Below, piece after piece: positions 43,310-51,600 of a stretch of DNA of 64,000 bases. The position numbers were made by a program, and so were the translations under genes. Within the stretch, counting starts at the first letter, position 1. Every line of letters begins with the position of its first letter. The notes below the pieces were generated by a model that worked only from the letters and a program-made list of their open reading frames with translations, did no database searches and was not told where the DNA came from. This DNA is from Serratia marcescens (lineage in GTDB: Bacteria > Pseudomonadota > Gammaproteobacteria > Enterobacterales > Enterobacteriaceae). The DNA lies in NCBI RefSeq assembly GCF_029846115.1, contig NZ_JARVZZ010000001.1, forward strand, positions 3,410,001 through 3,474,000, read 5' to 3'.

Positions 43310-43864
43310 TTAATTCAGGGCGGCGAGAAATGCCTGGTAGCCTTGCGCGCTGCTATCCAATTCGTGGGATTGCAGCGGCTCCACCGTCCCGTCCGAAGCG
43401 GCCTCCTTGCCGTAAAAGGCGAAGAACGAGGCATAGTCGGCCCGCACGTAGCCGGCGGTGACTTCAAACGGCCGGAAGATTTCCTCCAGCGAGTAACGAT
43501 AGCGCCCGTCGCGCGCATAATCCTCTGCACGCACCCCCGCCGTGACCGCCAGCGCCAGCTTCTTGTTTTGCATCTTGTAGCCGCTGCGGGAACCGTAGGC
43601 CCAGCCGTAGGTGAGCACGTCGTCCAGCCATTTTTTCAGCAGCGGCGGGCTGCTGAACCAGAAAATCGGGAACTGCAGCACGATGTTGTCATGGGCTTCA
43701 ATCAGCCGCTGCTCTTGAGCGACGTCGATCTGCCAATCCGGATAGGCCTGATGCAGTTCGTGCACGGTATACCGCTCCGGATAGCGCCGCAGCTCCTCCA
43801 GCCAGCGTTTGTTGACCACCGAGTTCGCCATATCGGGATGGGCCACCACCACCAAGGTTTTCAT
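43310..43864 (-). CDS. NAD(P)H oxidoreductase, KefF/YwrO-like
   Basis: The 184-residue flavodoxin-fold protein opens MKTLVVVAHPDMANSVVNKR and has VLQFPIFWFSSPPLLKKWLD. It is shorter than the NQO1-like neighbour and matches KefF/YwrO-type reductases. It is divergent from an HxlR regulator 104 bp away, which in related loci responds to quinones or aldehydes. Confidence 0.87.
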   Translation of the reverse strand: MKTLVVVAHPDMANSVVNKRWLEELRRYPERYTVHELHQAYPDWQIDVAQEQRLIEAHDNIVLQFPIFWFSSPPLLKKWLDDVLTYGWAYGSRSGYKMQNKKLALAVTAGVRAEDYARDGRYRYSLEEIFRPFEVTAGYVRADYASFFAFYGKEAASDGTVEPLQSHELDSSAQGYQAFLAALN

Positions 43865-43968
43865 ATCGATTTCTCCAGTCAGGTGTCTACCGGCGCATCA
43901 TAGGTTATGCTGGAACAATGTAAAATACGCACACTCGCGACACATACTTACTCTGGAGAAAGTACCCA

Positions 43969-44328
43969 ATGACCGCCGAATCCCACTGCAGCCCAACGGG
44001 CATCAGCCTCCAGGACACCGGCTATGGCTATACGCTGTCGGTGATCAACGGCAAATATAAAATGATTATTCTCTACTGGCTGGCGTTGTATAAGCCGGTA
44101 TTGCGGTTCAACGAGCTGCAGCGCTGCATCGGCACCATTTCGTACAAAACGCTGAGTTCGACGCTCAAAGAGCTGGAAAAAGATCGCCTGGTGGTGAGAA
44201 AGGAGTATCCGCAGATCCCGCCCAAGGTGGAGTACAGCCTGTCCGAGCGCGGGCGTTCGCTGATCCCGGTGATCGACATGATGTGCGACTGGGGGGAACA
44301 GCACCGGCCGGAACAGCCGGTGCCATGA
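43969..44328 (+). CDS. HxlR-family winged-helix regulator
   Basis: The 119-residue protein matches HxlR/YodB: YTLSVINGKYKMIILYWL, then ISYKTLSSTLKELEKDRLV and VEYSLSERGRSLIPVIDMM. The conserved Cys near the N-terminus of YodB is represented by Cys7, and a second lies at CIGT. It is divergent from the KefF-like gene and is its likely repressor. Confidence 0.88.
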   Translation: MTAESHCSPTGISLQDTGYGYTLSVINGKYKMIILYWLALYKPVLRFNELQRCIGTISYKTLSSTLKELEKDRLVVRKEYPQIPPKVEYSLSERGRSLIPVIDMMCDWGEQHRPEQPVP

Positions 44329-44332
44329 GGGG

Positions 44333-45616
44333 TTAGTTGTCCGCCGCCGCTGAGGTTGCCGGCGCGGGCTCATCGTGCTCGACCAGCGCGTCCGCCGGCC
44401 GGCACTGGCGCAGCGTACGCACGCTGAAGGCCACCAGCACGCCGAGCGCGGCGGCGAATGCGCCAAACGACAGCACGCTCATCAATGGAGTAAACACCCT
44501 GCCCAGTACGCCGAGCCCCAGCGCGCCGATCGAATCACCGGTTACGTCCTGCGCGGTGCCGAGGCTGTTCACCCGCCCCAGCAGATGATCCGGCGTGTTG
44601 CTCTGGATCAGCATGAACTGCAGGAGCGAAGCGATGGCATTGGCGTAGCCGTAGCAGACCAGCGCCAGCAGCGCCGGCGCCAGGTGGCTGAACAGCCCCA
44701 GCGAAGCGATAGCGGTAAACGCGACGATGGCGGCGACCAGGATCAGCACGCCGGGACGAGCGTATCGCCCCACCCAGCCGCTGGTCAGCGCGCCCAGCAT
44801 CGCGCCGAGCGGCACCGCAGAATACATCAGGCCGATAGAGGACGCGCCGACGTGGTAAGCGTCCTGCGCCAGCGCCGGGAACAGCACCCTGACGGCGCCG
44901 ACGATGCTCATCAGCATCCCCAGCAACACCACCGACCCCACCACCTTATTGCGCCAGACAAACTGGAAGCCGCTGGCGAGCGCGCGCAGCGGGTGTTCCG
45001 GCTCCTGCTGCTGCGGCAACAGCGTCGGCAGGCGCACCAGCGGGACCAGGGTGCCCAGCGTTCCGGCGGCGGCCACGGCGAACGCCAGCCCCACGCCGCC
45101 GAACACGATAATGATCCCGCCCAGCGCCGGCGCCAGGATCGCGCCGATGCGCACCGTCACCATGCTCAAGGCCCCCGCCGCCGCCAGGTTTTCACGCCCG
45201 ACCAGCAGTGGGATCACCGCCATCAGCGCCGTCATGCCCAGCGCCCCGAAGAACCCGTCCCAGGCCGCCAGCAGGTAGAGCGCCCACAGCGACGGCGCCG
45301 GGGCGAAGGCGTTCAGACTCAGGGCGACAAAGCCCAGCCCGCAGGTGCCGCGCGCAAACAAGATCAGCTTACGGCGATCGTAGCGATCGGCGAGCACGCC
45401 GCCCAGCATCAGGCCGATAAACATGCCCACTCCGTCCAGTGCCACCGCCACGCCCACCTGCAACGTGGAGCCGGTCATCGCCTGGATCTGAATCGGCACC
45501 CCCACCGCCAACATGCCGAGGGAAAACACCGACAGCATGCGGGCGCAGAAAATCGCGCGGAAATGCGCATTGCTTCTCAGCAAACTGAAATCAAGAAAAA
45601 AAGAAGGTCTGGCCAT
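44333..45616 (-). CDS. entS: Catecholate siderophore exporter, EntS-like MFS
   Basis: The 427-residue transporter matches EntS closely: FLDFSLLRSNAHFRAIF, MGLMLGGVLADRYDRRKLIL-type motif A, and LLVGRENLAAAGALSMVTVR. EntS exports enterobactin across the inner membrane. It is the last gene of the siderophore operon, 60 bp after the NRPS stop. The ATG at 45616 follows gcagga; an ATG 12 bp upstream is possible. Confidence 0.9.
   Translation of the reverse strand: MARPSFFLDFSLLRSNAHFRAIFCARMLSVFSLGMLAVGVPIQIQAMTGSTLQVGVAVALDGVGMFIGLMLGGVLADRYDRRKLILFARGTCGLGFVALSLNAFAPAPSLWALYLLAAWDGFFGALGMTALMAVIPLLVGRENLAAAGALSMVTVRIGAILAPALGGIIIVFGGVGLAFAVAAAGTLGTLVPLVRLPTLLPQQQEPEHPLRALASGFQFVWRNKVVGSVVLLGMLMSIVGAVRVLFPALAQDAYHVGASSIGLMYSAVPLGAMLGALTSGWVGRYARPGVLILVAAIVAFTAIASLGLFSHLAPALLALVCYGYANAIASLLQFMLIQSNTPDHLLGRVNSLGTAQDVTGDSIGALGLGVLGRVFTPLMSVLSFGAFAAALGVLVAFSVRTLRQCRPADALVEHDEPAPATSAAADN
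44497..44504 (-). other. KOPS (CCCTGCCC on +)
   Basis: GGGCAGGG on the - strand, right of dif, so it points toward dif. Confidence 0.4.
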
Positions 45617-45676
45617 AGTGTCCTGCATATCATGTTTTAGTACGGGCCGGGACGCACGCCCCCCGGCCCGGTTGCG

Positions 45677-48600
45677 TTATACCAACCCGTATTGCCGCGT
45701 CAGCAGCTCGTGCAATAGCGGGCCAAGCGTCTCCAGCGAAGCCGGCGACAGAATGTCCGCGTGTTCACAGCGCTGGTGATGGCAGATCAGCCCATCCAGA
45801 TACGGCGCCCACACGGCGTCGATATCCATCTCCGGCGGCAGCGTCTGGTCGGCGACAAACAGCGTCGCCGTGCCGTGGAAACGCCGGCTGCGCGCCTGAG
45901 ACAGAATGCGCACCGCGTCGCGGTAGTTGGCGACGATGCTGTCGAACATCGCCGCCTTCTCCGCCATCAGCGCCGGATCGCCATGATCTTCCGCCATAAA
46001 CTCGGCCTGCTCCTGCGCCACCTCTTTCTGCGCGTCCTCCTCGCTGGGGCCTGTCCAATCCTGGCCTTCCGGCGGATAGGTATCCAGCATCCCAAGGAAC
46101 GCCACCTCTTCGCCCTGCTGCTGCAGGCGCGCGGCCATCGAGTGCGCCAGCGTGCCGCCGAGCGAATAGCCCAGCAGGTAGTAAGGCCCCTGTGGCTGCA
46201 GGCGGCGCAGATTAGCGAGATGCCGATCGACCATCTGCTCGATATCCTCGCAGGTGGCGATAGCGCCATCCGGTCTTGGCGACTGCAGGCCGATGATGGG
46301 GTAGCTCCCCGGCAGATAACGGCTCAGCCCCGAATACTGCCAGGCGAAACCGGAAGCCGGATGCAGGCAGAACAGCGCCGGGCCTTGGCCGGCCCGCAGT
46401 TGCAGGCACTCGCCGACGCCGCGGCTCTCGGCCGAATTGGCCGCCTGCGCGTCATCGAGCAGGTGCGCCATCTTCTCCAGGCTGCGGGCGAACATGATCT
46501 GCCCGACGCTCAATGGCCGAGGGACGCGCCGACGCAGCTCCGCCGCCAGACGCATCGCCAGCAGCGAATGGCCGCCCAGCGCGAAGAAGTCGTCGTCGGC
46601 ATACACCGTCTCGCGCCCCAACAGTTCCCCAAACAGCGCCGCCAGCAGGCGCTCGCTGTCGCTCTCCGGCATGCGGCCGCTCTGATGGCTCAGCTGCGGC
46701 CGTGGCAACGCCTTGCGATCCAGCTTACCGCTGGCGCTGAGCGGGAAACGGTCGGTCATGACATAGCTGACCGGCATCATGTGCGCAGGCAAGCGCTGCT
46801 CCAGCGCCTGATGCAGCACGCCGGTATCCAGCGTCACGCCCGGTTGGGCGATCAGCCAGGCAACCAGCTGGCGCATATCGGCGCCGCCAAGCCCCGTCGC
46901 GCCCTCGCCCAGTTCGATGGCGTGCACCGCCGCTTGCGCTACCCCCGGCTGCGCCAGCAGCGCCTGCTCGATTTCGCCCAGCTCGATGCGCTGGCCGCGG
47001 ATCTTCAGCTGATCGTCGCTGCGCCCCAAATACTCGACGCTGCCGTCTTCCAGCCAGCGGGCGATATCGCCGGTGCGATACATGCGCGCGCCGTTGCCGG
47101 CGGGATCGGCGACAAACCGCTGCGCCGTCAGCCCCGGCCGATGCAGATAGCCATCGGCCAGCTGAATGCCGCGCAGGTAGAGATCGCCGGCGCAGCCGAC
47201 GGGCACCGGCCGCAGCATGGCGTCGAGAATGCTCAGTTGGGTGTTCCAGACCGGTTTGCCGATCGGCACGCCGGCGCCGTTCACCGCCGCCAACGCCGCG
47301 CCTGACGCCGGTTGGTAGGTGACATCGACCGCCGCCTCCGTTGGGCCATACAGGTTGTGCAGCGGCGCGGTAACCAACGCCTGATAGCGGGAAGCCAGTT
47401 CACACGACAGCGCTTCGCCGCTGCAGAACACGCGTTTCAGGCTGGCGGCGGCGCGCTGTGGCGCCCGTTCGTTCAAGGCCTCTACCCAGATAGCCAACAT
47501 GGACGGAACGAAATGCAGCGTGGTCACGCCATAGTCGTCGATCAACGTCGTCAGCGCCTGCGGATCGCGGTGTGCCTCCGGCGGCGCCATCACCAGGCGC
47601 GCACCAACCATCAGCGGCCAGAAGAATTCCCAGACGGAAACGTCGAAGCTGCACGGCGTTTTCTGCAATACCACGTCCTGCGCATCGAGCGCATACTCGT
47701 GCTGCATCCAGAACAGGCGGTTGACGATTGCCCGGTGGTTCACCACCACGCCTTTCGGCCGCCCGGTAGAGCCGGAGGTATACAGCACGTAGGCGGGATA
47801 ATCGCCGTTCCCCGCCGGTTGGCGCGCTGCCGGTTCGCGCCCGCTCTCGTCCAGCACATCGAACAGCAGCGTCGGCGCCAGCGCGGCGAAGCGGGCATCC
47901 AACGCGCTTTCGGTGATAATCAGCCGCGGCTTGGCGTCCTCCACCATGTAGGCCAGACGTTCGTCCGGGTAGCCGGTGTCCAGCGGCAACCAGGCGGCGC
48001 CGGTCTGCACAATCGCCGTCAACGCCAGGCTGAGGCGCACGGAACGCGGCAACGCCACCGCGACGATGTCCCCCGGCTGAATGCCGGCCACCGTCAGCCG
48101 CTCGGCCAGCAGCGCGGCCTGGCGCTGCATGTCACGGTAGCTGAGGCTGTGCCCGGCATCCTGTAGCGCGATGCGTTCCGGTGTGCGCCGCGCTTGATCG
48201 GCGATCGCCTGATGCAAGGTGGTGTCCGCCACCGCCTGCCCGGTGCGGTTGACCGCCGCGATCAGCGCCTGCTCCTGCGGGGTTTGCAACTGCCAGCGCG
48301 GCAGCGGCAGATCCGGCTGGGCGATCCACTGTTGCAGCAGCGCCATCAGCCGCGCGGCGAAGCGTTCAGGTTGCGGCACCGAGGCGCGGTACTCCATCAG
48401 CAGGCGCAGACGTTCGCCCGGCAGCACCAGCAGCGTCAGCGGATAGTGGGTATAGCCTTTGTTGCGAATGGCGTCGCAACGCAGCGATCCTGCGCCGCCC
48501 AGCAGAGCGTCGTTGTCCGGGTAGTTCTCCACCACCAACAGCGTATCGAACAGCGTGCCCGCCCCGGCCAGGTGCTGAATTTCCCCCAACCCCAAATCGT

Positions 48601-51600
48601 CGTGCTCCAGCAGTGCAATCTGCCGGTGCTGCAGGTCGGTCAGCTGTTCCGTCAACGAACGGTCATGCTGCAGACGAACTCGCACCGGCAACGTGTTGCT
48701 GAACAGGCCGACGTGTTCCTCGACCCCTTCTATCTGGCCAAAGCGGCCGGACACCGGCGAGCCGAACACCACGTCCTGCTGGCCGCAACAGCTGGCCAGC
48801 TGCAGCGCCCAAATGCCCTGCATCACGGTATTGAGCGTCAACCCGCGTTCGCGGCACAGGGTCAGCAAGCGCTTTTCCTCGGCCGGCGGCAGCGTCATTT
48901 CCAGCTCATGCACGCGATCGTCCTGCGCGTCACCGAACAGTAACGTCGGGCGCACATCCTGCAGCGTCTCACGCCACAGGCGGCGCGAGGCTTCGGCATC
49001 CCGCGCGGTCAGACGGCGCACGATATCGGCATAGTTCGAACGCAGCGGCGGCAACGCCTGTTCGCCTTCACGCAGGGCCAGCATCAGATCGTTGAGCACC
49101 ACCGGCGTCGACCAACCATCGACGATCAGGTGGTGCGCGTTAAGGAACAGCGTGTAGCGTTCGCTATCGCCGTGTTTGACCCACAGCGCATGCAGCATCG
49201 CGCCCGGCTGGTTGAACAGATCGCGCTGCAGTTCCTGCTGCTCCAGCCGGTGCAGTGCCTGTGCCTCCTGTTCTTCGGCCAGCGGCGGCAGCGTGTGGCT
49301 GTCCAACGGCCATTGGCTTTCCTGCGGTATCAGCTGCAGCGGTTCGCCCTCGCGGTTGAATCGGGCGGCCAATTGCGGATGGCGGCGGATCACCGCATCC
49401 AGCGCCTGCTGAAGTTGAAGCGCGTCCAGTTCGCCGCAGAGGCTCAGGCGCGTCAACGAGTTATAGCTGCCGCCCTGCTGCGCCGTCTGCGCATGGAACA
49501 ACAGGCCGTGTTGCAGCGGCAACAGCGGCAGCGCCGCGGCTAACGGCCCGCACTCCCGCTCCCAGGCGCGCACCGCCTCATCATCGACGCCCGGCTGGGC
49601 GATCTCGGCCGCCACCAACGTCGCCGCCGCGCGTTCGGGATGGCGTTCGGCAAATTCGCACAGTGAACGCACCGCTTGCTCAATGCCGCTGTGCAGCTGC
49701 GTTATGTCGCTCTCGCTGAAAATCGCCTCCAGCCAGCTCCAGTTAATCGCCAGGCAGGCGCCGTCGCGCCGTTCCTCGACAAAGATGTTCACTTCCAGCC
49801 CGTAAGACAGCGCCTGCTGCGCATCCTGCGCCACGGCGAAGGCGTCGCGGAAGCGGGTTTGGCTGCGCTGCGGCATCCAGTGCCCCTCATCCTGGCTGAA
49901 GCGCCCGAGGTAGTTGAATAAAATCTCCGGGGCGTTGCGCTGCGCCAGCGCCGCCAGGTCGTCGCGCTGTGGATGCAGATAACGCAGCTGGCCGTAGCCG
50001 ATGCCGCGATCGGCCACCGCTCGCGTCGCCCGTTTCACCGCGCGCACGGCCTCATTGTGCTCGGCGTCATGCAGTTCGATGCGCAGCGGGTACTCCGCCG
50101 TCAGCCAGCCGACGGTGCGGGCCAGATCGAGGCCGTCGTCCAGTTCGGCGCGGCCGTGCGACTCCAGAGAGAAACGCAGCGAAGCGGCCTGAAAACGGCG
50201 GCGGCAGGCCTGAGCCAGCGCGCACAGCATGATCTCTTCAACCTGGGCGCGATAGCCCTGCGGCAATGTGCCGAGCAGTGCGGCTGTCAACCGGCTGTCG
50301 AGCAGCGTGCGCCGTTCGTTCACCGAGGCGATGCGATCGGTCTGCGGTTCCAGCGCGCGCCGGCCCAAACGCGGCACGCCGTCCGCCAGCATTTGCCGCC
50401 AGAACGGCAGCTCGGCTTCCCGGCGCTCCACGTCTGCGCGTAAACGCGCGGACCACTCATAGAGCGAGGTTTCTTCCGGCGGCAGCGTGATCGGCTGCCC
50501 CTGCATGGCGCTGTCGGCCACTTGCCGCAGCTCCTCGAGCAGGATGCGCCAGGAAACGCCGTCGACCACCAGGTGGTGGATCGCCAGCACCAGCCCCAGG
50601 CTCTGCCCGTCACGCTGCAACAGGATCGCCTGCATCATGGCGCCGGCCGCCGGATCGAGATGCTCGAGTGCGGCATCGAAAGCCTGTTCCGCCGCCGGCT
50701 CCAGTTCGCTGGATACGGTCTGAACCTGCATGAACTCAGCGCTAGCGGCTTCTTCAACCACCAACTGGCCATCGCGGATCCGGGCGCCCAGCGCCGGGTG
50801 GGCCGTGCGCAGCTGTTCCAACGCATCACGCAGCTGTTCCGGTTGCAGCTCGGCAGGCACGCGCAGGAAAACGCCGTGCGCGAAGCGGCGATGCATATCG
50901 CCCGTCTCGGCAAACCAGTGCAGGATCGGCAGCCCGTCGATCGGGCCTTGCCGCACGCTGCGTGGGGTCTGAGAGCCAACGGCCAACGGCTGCATCGCCT
51001 GCGCCATACGCGCGGGGGTGTGCAGCGCGAAGATCTCGCGCGGCCGCAGCAGATACCCTTTGCGCCGCAGGGCGGTGCCCAGCCCCATCGCCGAGATGCT
51101 GTCGCCGCCGAGCGCGAAGAAATCGTCGTCGGCGCCAACGCGCTCCATCCCCAACAGGTGGGCCATCGCGCGGCAAATCAGCCTTTCCTGCTCGGTGGCC
51201 GGTTCGCGAATGCTTTGCGCCAGCGTCTCCTGCGGTTTGGGCAGCGCCTGGCGGTCAATCTTGCCGTTGACGTTGAGCGGCAGCTCCGGCATCACCACCA
51301 GGATCGCCGGCACCATATAATCCGGCAGACGCTGCGCCAGTTGCCCCAGCAGCTCATTTTGCAGCGCCGGCGAGGCGCGGCGCGCGTCATCCTGCACCGA
51401 GCAGTAGCCGATCAGGCGATAGGTGGCGCCGATCGGCTCGGCGATCACCACCGCTCGCCCTACGTCCGGCAAGGCGGCCAAGGCGCTTTCCACCTCACCC
51501 AGCTCGACGCGGAAGCCGCGCACCTTGATTTGATGATCGGTTCGGCCAATGAACACCAGCTGGCCCTCCGCGCTCCAGCGCATCAGATCGCCGCTGCGGT

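Noticed and set aside
45761..47305. Long open frame on the plus strand inside the NRPS gene
   Set aside because: It is antisense to clear T, A and TE domains and has the Arg/Gln/His-rich composition of a shadow frame.
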